Assembly (NCBI GenBank): GCA_002733765.1
Contig: NVWU01000018.1
Coordinates: 32,294 to 96,293 of the forward strand
Length of the DNA stretch: 64,000 bases
Direction of reading: 5' to 3'
Source: Colwellia sp.
GTDB taxonomy: Bacteria; Pseudomonadota; Gammaproteobacteria; Enterobacterales; Alteromonadaceae
Shown here: positions 17,860-27,250 of the stretch, in pieces
How the letters are laid out: each line of letters begins with the position of its first letter
Position numbering within the stretch: the stretch's first letter is position 1
The notes under the pieces: model-generated
Told to the model about the DNA's origin: nothing
The model's database searches: none
What the model saw: only the letters and a program-made list of their open reading frames with translations
Program-made: the position numbers and the translations under genes

Positions 17860-18399
17860 TTATGCCTCATTGAATAAATTAATAACAAAACTCTGATAGT
17901 CAATTTGTAGTTCTTCAAGTTTTTGCTGTAAAAATTTAATTGATTCTTGCTCACCAACTTTAGCTGAGTTCGCGGAATTTTCTAGTTGCAACATTTGTTG
18001 ATATATTGGTGCTATGACTTGAATTGCTGAGGCTGGTGGTGTACGCCTAACGGAAAAAAAACCAGTCGATTTTTCTGTTCTATCATATTCGGCTGTTACA
18101 TTAGCAAATACCCAATAATAACGCCCATCACTACGTAGATTTTTAACAAAGCCGAAGAATTCATTTTCATCCTTAAGAGTTTGCCAGAGAAATTTAAATA
18201 CACCTTTTGGCATATCAGGGTGACGTATAACATTATGATTTTTGCCTAGTAATTGCTCTTCATTCAGCAATGCCATTTCCATAAAAGTACGGTTAACATA
18301 GGTAATATTACCGCGAAGATCTGTTTTACTGACGATAAACTCTTCATCAGCCATAACAATTTCTTCATCGATGAGGGTTACATTGAGGTTATTAGACAT
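17860..18399 (-). CDS. Stand-alone PAS-domain protein (Aer-type)
   Basis: A 179-residue soluble protein with one Aer-type PAS domain at about 18-125, recognisable by [17 protein letters not shown] and [18 protein letters not shown] helical tail at about 130-175 could dimerise or contact the receptor. The motif closely parallels the PAS part of the full-length chemoreceptor at 895-2433, but here no membrane or signalling region is attached. It lies 13 bases upstream of the MCP gene on the same strand, suggesting a two-protein receptor. Flavin binding is plausible from family but not shown. Confidence 0.85.
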   Translation of the reverse strand: MSNNLNVTLIDEEIVMADEEFIVSKTDLRGNITYVNRTFMEMALLNEEQLLGKNHNVIRHPDMPKGVFKFLWQTLKDENEFFGFVKNLRSDGRYYWVFANVTAEYDRTEKSTGFFSVRRTPPASAIQVIAPIYQQMLQLENSANSAKVGEQESIKFLQQKLEELQIDYQSFVINLFNEA

Positions 18400-18778
18400 A
18401 AAATTTTTTGACTTATTTCTTATTTTAAACCACGTGACCGTATCACATCAAAACACTAAAAATAATGACATATATCAAAAAATAATTTATTGGTTATATT
18501 CACTACAAAAGAAATACATTGATAGCTTACTCTGTTAACCAAAACAATTAATAACTATAAAACAGTATATTAGGTAGATTATTAAGATGGTGACTCAACT
18601 CAGTTATCATGTCAGCACCTAGCTTCTATCGAGATATTGGCTTGTGTCATCAACAACAACAACGGTTACTGCTTTGGCTAGCGCTAGTAATTTATCTTAT
18701 GGGTATTCAAAGTCATATTAAATCGCTATTGAAACAAAATAGCATAAAAATATTTTTCTTCTCGCTTTACCTTATAGC
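18400..18778. other. Intergenic stretch between parE and the PAS gene
   Basis: It holds the promoter of the PAS-MCP pair (AT-rich, near 18400-18500) and one weak small open frame on the plus strand, listed separately. No RNA gene or repeat was recognised. Confidence 0.4.
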
Positions 18779-18782
18779 TTAA
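18609..18782 (+). CDS. Possible small membrane protein (hypothetical)
   Basis: A 57-codon frame beginning ATG TCA GCA. The product would have a glutamine run (HQQQQR) followed by a hydrophobic segment (LLLWLALVIYLMGI) and a second hydrophobic end. It has no clear ribosome-binding site and overlaps the parE stop by four bases tail to tail. It could equally be a chance frame; no family is recognised. Confidence 0.2.
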   Translation: MSAPSFYRDIGLCHQQQQRLLLWLALVIYLMGIQSHIKSLLKQNSIKIFFFSLYLIA

Positions 18783-20674
18783 TCGATCACCGCCATGTCA
18801 CCTTTGCTTTGTAGCCATTTTTTACGATCACCGGCCCGTTTTTTCGACAATAACATATCCATCATTTCAATGGTTTCGGCGTGCTCTTCATCAAGCGCGG
18901 TTAATTGTACTAAACGGCGCGTATTGGGATCCATAGTGGTTTCACGTAGCTGTAAGGGGTTCATTTCACCCAAGCCTTTAAAGCGTTGTACATTAACTTT
19001 ACCACGCTTTTTCTCCGCTTCAATTCGGTCAAGTATGCCATCTTTTTCTGCTTCATCTAATGCATAGAATACCTCTTTACCGATATCAATTCGATACAGT
19101 GGCGGCATGGCAACATAAACGTGTCCTGCTTGCACTAGCGGTAAAAAGTGTTGCGTAAACAATGCACAGAGTAAAGTGGCAATATGTAAACCATCAGAAT
19201 CAGCGTCAGCAAGAATACAAATTTTACCGTAACGTAATTCTGATAAGTCATCGCTATCGGGATCGATACCTAAAGCAACTGAAATATCATGTACTTCTTG
19301 CGAAGCAAGAATTTGTCCAGAGTCAACTTCCCACGTATTAAGAATTTTACCTCGCAGTGGCATAATGGCTTGTATTTCACGATCTCGTGCCTGTTTAGCA
19401 CTACCGCCCGCAGAATCACCCTCCACTAAGAATAATTCTGTACGTGATAAATCTTGGCTACCACAATCGGTCAATTTTCCAGGTAAAGCAGGCCCTGAAG
19501 TGATTTTTTTACGTACTACCTTTTTACTGGCGCGCATACGCTTTTGCGCATTGCTGATACAAAATTCCGCTAATAACTCAGCAATATCGGTATGTTCATT
19601 TAACCAAAGGCTAAAGGCATCCTTTACCACACCAGTAACAAACGCGGCACATTGTCGGGATGATAAACGCTCTTTGGTTTGACCCGCAAATTGTGGATCT
19701 TGCATTTTAATCGACAAGATATAACTACATTTATCCCAAATATCATCAGGCGCTAATTTAACACCACGGGGAACTAAATTTCGAAATTCACAAAATTCAC
19801 GCATCGCTTCTAATAAACCCTGACGCAAGCCATTAACATGCGTACCGCCAGCGATAGTTGGAATTAAGTTAACATAACTTTCACCGATACCTTCTCCACC
19901 TTCGGGTAGCCAAGTTATCGCCCAATCTGCTGTTTCATTTTGCGAGGAAAACACACCAACAAAAGGATCTTCCGGTAAATTTACATAGCCTTGAACTGAT
20001 TCTTTTAAATAATCGGTTAAACCATCTTCATAGCACCATTCATACTTTTTATTTTCAATTTTATCATGAAACTTAAGGGTTAGGCCTGGGCACAATACCG
20101 CTTTTGCTTTTAATAAATGCGTCAGTTTTAATACTGAAAATTTAGGGGAGTCAAAATAGCTAGGATCAGGCCAAAACTTTACTCGAGTACCGGTATTACG
20201 CTTACCAACAGTGCCGGTTTCAGTTAACTCTTCAACCTTATCGCCATTTTCAAAAGCCATTTCAAAAACGATACCATTACGCCTTACGGTTACATCTACA
20301 CGTGTCGATAAAGCATTAACCACCGAAATACCAACACCATGTAAACCACCTGAAAACTGATAACTTTTATTGGAAAATTTACCGCCGGCATGCAGCTTAC
20401 AAAAGATAAGTTCAACCCCTGACACGCCCTCTTCAGGGTGAATATCGGTAGGCATACCACGACCATCATCAATAATTTCAAGTGACTGATCTTTTTCTAA
20501 AATAACACTAATATTTTGTGCATGACCGGCTAGCGCTTCATCCACCGAGTTATCAATAACTTCTTGGCCCAAATGGTTAGGTCGCGTGGTATCTGTATAC
20601 ATACCTGGGCGACGGCGAACGGGTTCTAAGCCGCTTAGTACTTCAATGGAGTCAGAGTTATATTGGTCGGTCAT
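18779..20674 (-). CDS. parE: DNA topoisomerase IV subunit B
   Basis: A 631-residue ATPase subunit of topoisomerase IV. The GHKL ATPase motifs are present (EVIDNSVDEALAG, DDGRGMP, GGLHGVGISVVNALS), followed by the transducer QTKERLSSRQ. The Toprim domain shows EGDSAGGSAKQARDR and the metal-binding DADSDGLHI. Its length agrees with ParE rather than the longer GyrB. It follows yqiA with 63 bases between and continues the nudF-yqiB-cpdA-yqiA-parE order known from enterobacteria. The chain of genes suggests transcription from the nudF side. Confidence 0.97.
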   Translation of the reverse strand: MTDQYNSDSIEVLSGLEPVRRRPGMYTDTTRPNHLGQEVIDNSVDEALAGHAQNISVILEKDQSLEIIDDGRGMPTDIHPEEGVSGVELIFCKLHAGGKFSNKSYQFSGGLHGVGISVVNALSTRVDVTVRRNGIVFEMAFENGDKVEELTETGTVGKRNTGTRVKFWPDPSYFDSPKFSVLKLTHLLKAKAVLCPGLTLKFHDKIENKKYEWCYEDGLTDYLKESVQGYVNLPEDPFVGVFSSQNETADWAITWLPEGGEGIGESYVNLIPTIAGGTHVNGLRQGLLEAMREFCEFRNLVPRGVKLAPDDIWDKCSYILSIKMQDPQFAGQTKERLSSRQCAAFVTGVVKDAFSLWLNEHTDIAELLAEFCISNAQKRMRASKKVVRKKITSGPALPGKLTDCGSQDLSRTELFLVEGDSAGGSAKQARDREIQAIMPLRGKILNTWEVDSGQILASQEVHDISVALGIDPDSDDLSELRYGKICILADADSDGLHIATLLCALFTQHFLPLVQAGHVYVAMPPLYRIDIGKEVFYALDEAEKDGILDRIEAEKKRGKVNVQRFKGLGEMNPLQLRETTMDPNTRRLVQLTALDEEHAETIEMMDMLLSKKRAGDRKKWLQSKGDMAVID

Positions 20675-20737
20675 GTTTATATGGTATCTTTATAAATATT
20701 ATTTTTGTTTGGCGTTTTTACGGCTTAAATTCAAGTA

Positions 20738-21337
20738 TTAAAAACGGTTGAGTTGAAAAAAATCTGCGATTGCCGGTAAATGTTGCTCAAAATCAACAAA
20801 GCTATGATCGCCACCCTGCTCGACGACTAATCGACAGTGTTGGTATTTTTCAACTGCTTGTTGGTAATTTAACACTTCATCATCAGTTTGTACCATAACT
20901 AGGTAATTATTTTTTTGCTTCATATCAAAACTAGGCGCTTTTGATTCAATAGCTTTTAAGTCAACCATATGTGCTTTGGTAACTTGATAAACCTCTTCGG
21001 TGTAAGGGTTCAGTTGCTCTCCAATATAATCTTTAAGTAATTCAAACGGCTTAATGGCAGGGTTAACAAGTACACTGGTAACATTATATTTCTCTGACAA
21101 ATAAGCAGCGAAGTATCCGCCTAATGAAGAACCAATTAAGCTCCATGAACTATTAGTGTGAGACGATTGAATTATCTGTTCTAGTTGATTAATAGCCCCC
21201 TTGGGATTGCTAACAAGTTGCGGGCAATAAAAATGAACCTGAGGGAAATACTCACGTAAATAATGTCGTGTTTGCTCTGCTTTTAGCGATAATGGTGATG
21301 AGTTAAAACCATGAATATAAAGGATGTTTTTTTGCAT
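20738..21337 (-). CDS. yqiA: YqiA-family esterase
   Basis: A 199-residue alpha/beta hydrolase. The oxyanion region YIHGFNSSP is at the N-terminus. The nucleophile elbow is GSSLGGY, the acid is probably in QTDDEVLNY and the catalytic histidine is in GGDHSFVDFE. E. coli YqiA hydrolyses short acyl and thioester substrates in vitro; its physiological substrate is unknown. It sits between cpdA (43 bases upstream) and parE, as in E. coli. Confidence 0.9.
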   Translation of the reverse strand: MQKNILYIHGFNSSPLSLKAEQTRHYLREYFPQVHFYCPQLVSNPKGAINQLEQIIQSSHTNSSWSLIGSSLGGYFAAYLSEKYNVTSVLVNPAIKPFELLKDYIGEQLNPYTEEVYQVTKAHMVDLKAIESKAPSFDMKQKNNYLVMVQTDDEVLNYQQAVEKYQHCRLVVEQGGDHSFVDFEQHLPAIADFFQLNRF

Positions 21338-21380
21338 TATTGTACTTCTAACAACTTAGTTTTTCTTAAGGAATAATAAA

Positions 21381-22139
21381 TCAAGGCGTAATAATTTCAC
21401 TCCCAATGGTACCATTACCATTAAGATATAATAATCGATAACTGGGCATAATAGAGGCCATTTTTTCTTTAGTATCACCAAATTGAACAGATGTTGCAGG
21501 GCAAGTATAAATATCAACATGGTCCTTAGAGTATTGGCTAGCTCTGTGTACGTGCCCACAGGCAATTGCTTTTATATTATTGTTAGTATTATTTAATTGA
21601 TTAACAGTTTGCCAAAAAGCCTGCTGATTAGTTAAGCCATGCTTATCAATATAATAACCAATATCTACTGGATGATGGTGCATCATCAATAGTTGATATT
21701 TATTTGGGTCTATTCGTTGAGGTAATGCATCTAAGGCTTTTTCACTAATCAAGCCTGATGGTATTTCGCTTTTACTGTCTACGAGCTGTACCTGCCAAAA
21801 ATCATGGTTGATGATGTTATCGATATGAAAATTTGGCGCGGTTAAATATTTAGCAAGCATTGGTTTATCATCATGGTTGCCAGCTAAAAAATATACTGGA
21901 ATAGTCAACTTGGCCTGCACCACTGCTTCAACAAAGTATTGATAAGATAATTCAGAGTGATCTTGAGTGAGATCTCCGGTAAAGACAGCACAATCAATAT
22001 TTTTTCGTAACGAAATATCCGCTAAAACTTGTGTTAAATTTTGCCAAACATTCGCACCAAAATGTTTGGCACTTTTATCAGAAAATAAGTGACAATCGCT
22101 AAACTGGGCAATGGTAAAAACGTTTTTTGGAATATTCAT
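21381..22139 (-). CDS. cpdA: 3',5'-cyclic-AMP phosphodiesterase
   Basis: A 252-residue class III cyclic nucleotide phosphodiesterase of the calcineurin-like metallophosphoesterase fold. All metal-binding blocks are visible in order: FSDCHLF, FTGDLT, LAGNHDDKP, MMHHHPV and ACGHVHRA. It lowers cAMP and thereby modulates CRP-dependent regulation. The start codon overlaps the stop of yqiB (ATGA), so the two are translationally coupled. Confidence 0.94.
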   Translation of the reverse strand: MNIPKNVFTIAQFSDCHLFSDKSAKHFGANVWQNLTQVLADISLRKNIDCAVFTGDLTQDHSELSYQYFVEAVVQAKLTIPVYFLAGNHDDKPMLAKYLTAPNFHIDNIINHDFWQVQLVDSKSEIPSGLISEKALDALPQRIDPNKYQLLMMHHHPVDIGYYIDKHGLTNQQAFWQTVNQLNNTNNNIKAIACGHVHRASQYSKDHVDIYTCPATSVQFGDTKEKMASIMPSYRLLYLNGNGTIGSEIITP

Positions 22140-22660
22140 AAGTTAGCTTGTAACTCAACATTAACTTGTCCGTGCGTTAAACAAAGGTGTAACCATTCAT
22201 TCAAAAATTGATTCATTTGTTGCTTCTCATCCTGTTGATGCATCTGCTTATTCGGATAATCGTAACGAGGCTTTACTTGGTGAATACCTTGGCTGCTGAT
22301 CACTTCAGCCACACGAGCATCATGATACAAACGAATAGACATACGAGGTTGAAAAGAGTTGAGTATAGCTTTACTGGTAGACTTCTGTTGCTCAACGCCT
22401 TTATTCTTAAGTACTTTCTGCTCAAAAACCCTTTGTTGAAAGGTAATAAGCGAAGTATAACGAGTCACTTCATTCACGGTTATCGCATAAGAAAGGTGGT
22501 TATTAATAAAAAAATGGCGTTGTTGATAAAGTTGTGTTTTATCTGCTTGAATTTTTAAAAATAAAAAATAGTTATTGGCACACAACGACATCAAACTAAC
22601 GAGGTTAGGCCGATATTTTTTTCTACTATCAATCACTGTGCTGCTGGGGAAAAAACTCAC
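22136..22660 (-). CDS. yqiB: YqiB family protein (DUF1249)
   Basis: A 174-residue cytosolic protein that begins at a GTG. The family pattern is clear: an N-terminal KKYRPNLVSLMSLCANNY, a central TRYTSLITFQQ and the very conserved end RLYHDARVAEVISSQG and RYDYPNKQMHQQDEKQQMNQFL. No function is known. It overlaps cpdA by four bases and follows nudF by 62 bases, in the same order as in E. coli. The N-terminus is slightly longer than the enterobacterial protein, so the exact start is less certain. Confidence 0.88.
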   Translation of the reverse strand: MSFFPSSTVIDSRKKYRPNLVSLMSLCANNYFLFLKIQADKTQLYQQRHFFINNHLSYAITVNEVTRYTSLITFQQRVFEQKVLKNKGVEQQKSTSKAILNSFQPRMSIRLYHDARVAEVISSQGIHQVKPRYDYPNKQMHQQDEKQQMNQFLNEWLHLCLTHGQVNVELQANL

Positions 22661-22722
22661 TTATGAGAGCCCTTTTTTTTATAACTCTGTTAAATAATTG
22701 TGTTGTAGCACTAAAATACAAA

Positions 22723-23358
22723 CTACAAATTTTGATAATTTATTGCCAGCCATTGTAAGCCAATTATCGTTGCAGCGTTACTAATTTTACCATTAGTGAG
22801 TAATGTTAAAGCATCAGTACGTGAAACAACATGTACCATAATATCTTCATTTTCATCGGCTAAACCATAAATACTACCCGATGAAACTTCGCTGCTATCA
22901 AACGTTGCCCAATATAAATGAATACATTCACTCATACCGCCAGGGCTAGAAAAATACTTCATAATAAATTGTACTGATATTTGCTTTAATTCAATGTTGG
23001 CTTCTTCTTTCGTTTCACGAATAGCCACCTCAATTGGACTTTCATTTTCATTAAACATACCGGCAACAAATTCAAGCATCCACGGTGTTTCATTTGTCCG
23101 TAAAACACCAGCCCTAAATTGCTCTAATAATAATAACGTGTCTTTTTGGGGGTCATAAAGCATAACCACAACAGCATCTCCACGTTCAAATATTTCACGA
23201 GTAAAGGTATTACTTTGATTGCCAGAAAATAATTTATGATTAAGGTGGTATTCATCCATCTTAAAAAAACCATGATATTTTGTTTCTACGGCAAGTACAT
23301 TAGTATCATCTTTACTGTATTGCAGCATAGTCGTTTGGACATTTTCATTATCAAACAT
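22723..23358 (-). CDS. nudF: ADP-ribose pyrophosphatase (Nudix)
   Basis: A 211-residue Nudix hydrolase that splits ADP-ribose to AMP and ribose 5-phosphate. The Nudix box is seen as GMFNENESPIEVAIRETKEEANI; the glycine near its end (consensus GU) is replaced by Asn, a tolerated but uncommon change, while the REtkEE catalytic glutamates are intact. Flanking features of the NudF group (FEQFRAGVL and SPGGMSECIHLY) support the call over other Nudix types. It is the first gene of the nudF-yqiB-cpdA-yqiA-parE run and is divergent from tolC. Confidence 0.92.
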   Translation of the reverse strand: MFDNENVQTTMLQYSKDDTNVLAVETKYHGFFKMDEYHLNHKLFSGNQSNTFTREIFERGDAVVVMLYDPQKDTLLLLEQFRAGVLRTNETPWMLEFVAGMFNENESPIEVAIRETKEEANIELKQISVQFIMKYFSSPGGMSECIHLYWATFDSSEVSSGSIYGLADENEDIMVHVVSRTDALTLLTNGKISNAATIIGLQWLAINYQNL

Positions 23359-23517
23359 AATTTATCTCTTTTTAATAATAATTTGTTACACTAGTAAAAA
23401 TTATTTCATTTGGTTAATTTAACAGTCAATGTAGGATAGTGTATCTAATTGAATCGTTAAATTAACAGCAATAAAAGTAAATTTTGTACTCATGCTTACT
23501 CAAGGAAAGCCTTACTC

Positions 23518-24858
23518 ATGAAAAAAACATTAAGCACATTAATTATAGCGATTGCCAGTGCAATAACTAGCGTTAATGCTCAAGCCGAAGATTTACTAAC
23601 GGTTTATCAGCAAGCCTTATTAAATGATACCGTGGTATTAAAAGCTCAAGCACAGTACGAAATTGTTAAAGAAGATATTGAACAAGTCCGTGCGGCTTTA
23701 TTACCCCAAATTAATGCCTTTGGCAGTTATACTGACGGGGAACAGGAAAGCTATGTTTTGAGCTCTACAGTAACAACTGAATTTAACTCTTTAGGTTATG
23801 GCGCTAGCTTAAATATGCAGCTTTATCATCATGATAGCTGGCTACGTTTAGATATTGCAGAAAAATCAGCACATCAAAGTGATTTAGTTTACCAAGTCGC
23901 AAAACAAGATTTAATTCTTAGAGTAACTCAAGCATATTTCACCTTGTTAAGCACCAAAGATGACTTAGAATTCGCGCAAGCAGAAAAGGCAGCTATTGCT
24001 CGTCAACTTGAGCAAACTAAACAACGTTTTTCTGTTGGCTTAACCGCTATAACCGATGTTCATGAAGCACAGGCAGAATTTGATAGTGCAGTCACGGAAG
24101 AAATACGTGCAGAAAATGCCATTTATAATGCTGAGGAAGAATTACGGGTAATCACTAATATTTATCCTAGAAATATAAACATACTAAACACTGACAGATT
24201 TAGCACAACGACACCTAACCCGAATAGTGCTGATGAATGGCAAAAAACCGCCGAAGCGAAAAATTTAGATTTAATCACTGCTAAAGTAGGAATAGATATT
24301 TCTAAACAAAATATTGATGCGGCGAGAGCTGGCCATTACCCTACCTTGGATTTTGGCGCTACTTACAATAGTGACGATGGAGAAACGACTAGTCCTCTAG
24401 GCAATATTGATGCTCCTGCTTTAGATGATTATTCTATTGGCATCACCCTTAATATACCAATCTATTCTGGTGGTGCAATTCAAAGCTCTGTACGCCAAGC
24501 CCAAAATCGTTTTGTACTCGCTAGCCAAGATTTAATGCAAACACATCGCGGTGTTGTTCGTACAACACGTAATGCATTTAATACAGTGGTTGCCACAATT
24601 TCTGGTATTAAAGCGTTTGAACAATCAGTATTGAGTGCTGAAAAAGCATTAGAGGCTACCGAAGCTGGCTTTGAAGTAGGTACGCGTACTATCGTTGATG
24701 TACTCAATAGCACACGTAATTTATATAATGCTAAGCGTAATTTATCGACCACACGTTACGCCTACATTCAAAATGTTTTATTATTAAAACGTGCTGGCGG
24801 TACTATCACTGATGAAGATATCACGGCTATTAACTCAGGTTTAATAGCAAACAAATAA
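23518..24858 (+). CDS. tolC: TolC outer membrane channel
   Basis: A 446-residue outer membrane efflux protein with a signal peptide cleaved after about NAQA. The internal duplication of the family is visible, with two sets of long helices: the pattern FTLLSTKDDLEFAQAEK with QTKQRFSVGLTAITDVHEAQ in the first half and AGFEVGTRTIVDVLNSTRNLYNAKRN in the second. TolC trimers form the exit duct for AcrAB-type pumps and type I secretion. It is divergent from nudF over a 159-base promoter region, exactly as in E. coli, and is followed by a strong intrinsic terminator. Confidence 0.95.
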   Translation: MKKTLSTLIIAIASAITSVNAQAEDLLTVYQQALLNDTVVLKAQAQYEIVKEDIEQVRAALLPQINAFGSYTDGEQESYVLSSTVTTEFNSLGYGASLNMQLYHHDSWLRLDIAEKSAHQSDLVYQVAKQDLILRVTQAYFTLLSTKDDLEFAQAEKAAIARQLEQTKQRFSVGLTAITDVHEAQAEFDSAVTEEIRAENAIYNAEEELRVITNIYPRNINILNTDRFSTTTPNPNSADEWQKTAEAKNLDLITAKVGIDISKQNIDAARAGHYPTLDFGATYNSDDGETTSPLGNIDAPALDDYSIGITLNIPIYSGGAIQSSVRQAQNRFVLASQDLMQTHRGVVRTTRNAFNTVVATISGIKAFEQSVLSAEKALEATEAGFEVGTRTIVDVLNSTRNLYNAKRNLSTTRYAYIQNVLLLKRAGGTITDEDITAINSGLIANK

Positions 24859-24874
24859 CACCTAGTTTTCCTGC

Positions 24875-24903
24875 AAAGAGCCACTCAATTGATGTGGCTC
24901 TTT
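24875..24903 (+). terminator. Intrinsic terminator of tolC
   Basis: AAAGAGCCAC at 24875-24884 pairs perfectly with GTGGCTCTTT at 24894-24903 across a nine-base loop, followed by a T-rich tract (CTTTATTTT). It lies 17 bases after the tolC stop. Confidence 0.92.
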
Positions 24904-24945
24904 CTTTATTTTCTACTCGCTTTCCTTTTATCTTACCTAGTTATC

Positions 24946-26040
24946 TCACATCAAATCTCTAAAAAATGCGACTAATTGCTTGGCTTCACGCTGAACGGAA
25001 TAATGCGCTAAAACGCGTTCTCGGCCATCAATTCCCATTTGTGCTAACTTTTCTTCATCATTAAGCAGTAAATCCATTTTATCGACAACCGCAGATAAAT
25101 CATTAACAGGAACAACATAACCATCCGTGCCTTCTCGTATCACTTCGGGCCATGCACCAGCCTCACTCGCCAATACGGCAGCGCCACTGCTCATCGCTTC
25201 TAAAATGGTCAAACCAAAACCTTCATTTTCACTTAACGCTACCACTAAAGACAAACCACTAAATATTTTTGGAATATCCGCAAAGTTTTGTTCTCCAGCA
25301 AAAACTATCCGCTGACTTAAACCGGCTTGTTCAATTCCTGCTTGTAATTCTTTAACAAAGCTTTCATTACTTGAGCTAATTGAGCCAACAACAACAGCGG
25401 TATAATCTGGATACTTATTAAGTAACGCTATACAACTTTTAACAAAAAGATGAACACCTTTTTGCGCTCTAACTCGTCCTAATATAGCGATGCCTCGTTT
25501 ACCTTTTTTAACACTTTCTGGTAATAAATTTAATGATTGCCAAGCCTGTACTTTATCTTTTGGTGGCGTATACACATCTGTTTTCACCCCATGATAAATA
25601 ATAGCATCAGGTTTTCGGTGTAAATAACTCGCTGATGCTTTACACATCGCTAACACCGCATCCATTTTATTTGTTAACCACAGGGTTGAGCCACTGCGAT
25701 AACGTTGCGCTGCACTACTAAAAATAATTTTAATTTTAGCGCGAAAAATATGTTTTAAGAGCAACGCTTGAATCATTTCATCAACACGACGGGCATGAAA
25801 AATTCTAAAACGCCCATCTGCTAATGGCTTTCGACACATATTAGCCACTTGCCAAAAACTTATATTTAACGATTCATCCGTTAAATGATGCTTACCCATA
25901 ACTCGCAAGTTAATTAATTTTTGTTGCTCAGACAATAATTGCAACATGGTGGAGGTAACGCCAGAAAAATTCGAGTTAGAATTACCTATAATCAATTCAA
26001 CTTCTTGATTGATTTCATTTGAACTACTTTCTGTAACCAT
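24946..26040 (-). CDS. Glycosyltransferase family 4
   Basis: A 364-residue GT-B enzyme. The C-terminal nucleotide-sugar domain shows AILGRVRAQKGVHLFVKS, the conserved SENEGFGLTILEAMSSGAAVLAS (E-x7-E) and EAGAWPEVIREG. The N-terminal domain has no signal or membrane segment, so it works at the cytoplasmic face. It lies divergent from the lipid A acyltransferase gene lpxL, with 175 bases between, which suggests a lipopolysaccharide core role (inference). Donor and acceptor sugars cannot be read from the sequence. Confidence 0.85.
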   Translation of the reverse strand: MVTESSSNEINQEVELIIGNSNSNFSGVTSTMLQLLSEQQKLINLRVMGKHHLTDESLNISFWQVANMCRKPLADGRFRIFHARRVDEMIQALLLKHIFRAKIKIIFSSAAQRYRSGSTLWLTNKMDAVLAMCKASASYLHRKPDAIIYHGVKTDVYTPPKDKVQAWQSLNLLPESVKKGKRGIAILGRVRAQKGVHLFVKSCIALLNKYPDYTAVVVGSISSSNESFVKELQAGIEQAGLSQRIVFAGEQNFADIPKIFSGLSLVVALSENEGFGLTILEAMSSGAAVLASEAGAWPEVIREGTDGYVVPVNDLSAVVDKMDLLLNDEEKLAQMGIDGRERVLAHYSVQREAKQLVAFFRDLM

Positions 26041-26215
26041 GTATGTTTCTCTACCGTGTATTCATTTTTAACATTGGTGCCATTCTACTTGAAAAGATAA
26101 CAAGCTTCACATCACTTTTTAATAAAAACAACATGTTCTTCTTTCATACAACTATAGTTACCCGATATAATCAGTAATAGAAAGATCCCCTAGCACTTTA
26201 TCAAGAGAATAAACC

Positions 26216-27154
26216 GTGAGCAAAAATAAAGTTTTACAACCTGATTTTAAATTAGCTTTTTTATACCCTAAGTATTGGCTAACTTGGTTAGGCGTTTTTA
26301 TTCTCTATAGCATTTCATGGTTACCTTATAAATGGCAATTAGGTCTAGGCCGATTGATTGGTCGTTTACTTTTTAAAATAGGCTCTAAAAGAAAACATGT
26401 TGCTGATACCAACTTAAAATTATGTTTTCCAAAAATGAATGAGCAAGAACGACAACACATTTTAAAAAAGAACTTTGAAAACACGGGTATTGCTTTATTA
26501 GAAACAGGTATGGGCTGGTGGTGGCCAAATTGGCGCGTTAAGCGTAAAGTAACGGTATTAGGCTTAGAACATATTGAGAAAGCACAACGCGAAGGTAAAG
26601 GCGTTTTATTATTAGCAATGCATTATTTAAGTGTTGAAATGAATGCTAGAGGCATAGGTTATGGCCATCCAATGGTTGTATTTTATCGTCCGCATAATAA
26701 TCAACTTATGGAATATTTTCAATTTCGAGGCCGAGGACGTTCTAACAAATATATGTTAGGTAAGCGTGATGTTAAAGGCTTAATAAAAGCACTAAGAGAC
26801 GGTGAAGCCTGTATTTATCTACCCGATCAAGACTATGGAAGAAATCGTAGTTTGTTTGTGCCTTTTTTTGATGTCAAAGAAACGGCGACAACAACTGGAA
26901 CATTAATTTTTGCACGACAAAAAAATGTTGAAACCATGATGATAATTCCTATTAGAAATGATGATGGCAGCGGCTACACTATGGAAATAATGCCACCACT
27001 AACAAATTTTCCAACTAAAGATGATGAAGCAGATCTTATTCGTGTAAATCAAGAATTGGAGAAAGCTATTTTGCGAAAACCAGAACAATATATGTGGTTA
27101 CATCGACGTTTTAAAACACGTCCAGATCCTAACTCACCTTCTTTATACGAGTGA
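26216..27154 (+). CDS. lpxL: LpxL/LpxP family lipid A acyltransferase
   Basis: A 312-residue inner membrane enzyme that starts at a GTG. One membrane segment at about 18-38 is followed by the acyltransferase core with the HX4E catalytic motif (MHYLSVEMN) and the downstream block YLPDQDYGRNRSLFVPFF. It ends with MWLHRRFKTRP, a typical ending of the group. It transfers a secondary acyl chain to Kdo2-lipid IVA. In cold-adapted marine bacteria the chain may be unsaturated (LpxP-like); the sequence alone does not decide between LpxL and LpxP. Confidence 0.92.
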   Translation: MSKNKVLQPDFKLAFLYPKYWLTWLGVFILYSISWLPYKWQLGLGRLIGRLLFKIGSKRKHVADTNLKLCFPKMNEQERQHILKKNFENTGIALLETGMGWWWPNWRVKRKVTVLGLEHIEKAQREGKGVLLLAMHYLSVEMNARGIGYGHPMVVFYRPHNNQLMEYFQFRGRGRSNKYMLGKRDVKGLIKALRDGEACIYLPDQDYGRNRSLFVPFFDVKETATTTGTLIFARQKNVETMMIIPIRNDDGSGYTMEIMPPLTNFPTKDDEADLIRVNQELEKAILRKPEQYMWLHRRFKTRPDPNSPSLYE

Positions 27155-27250
27155 TTACCGATATAAACAATTACTGGTATTAACATTAAAAAAGTAATCA
27201 CTTTTGTACGAGATAAATGTCATTAAATAAAATAAGATAAAAGAGTCATT

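Noticed and set aside
18468..18482. TGACATATATCA near the PAS gene promoter as another copy of the GACATAATATGTC operator
   Set aside because: The spacing and the inner bases differ from the three true copies; it is only partly palindromic.
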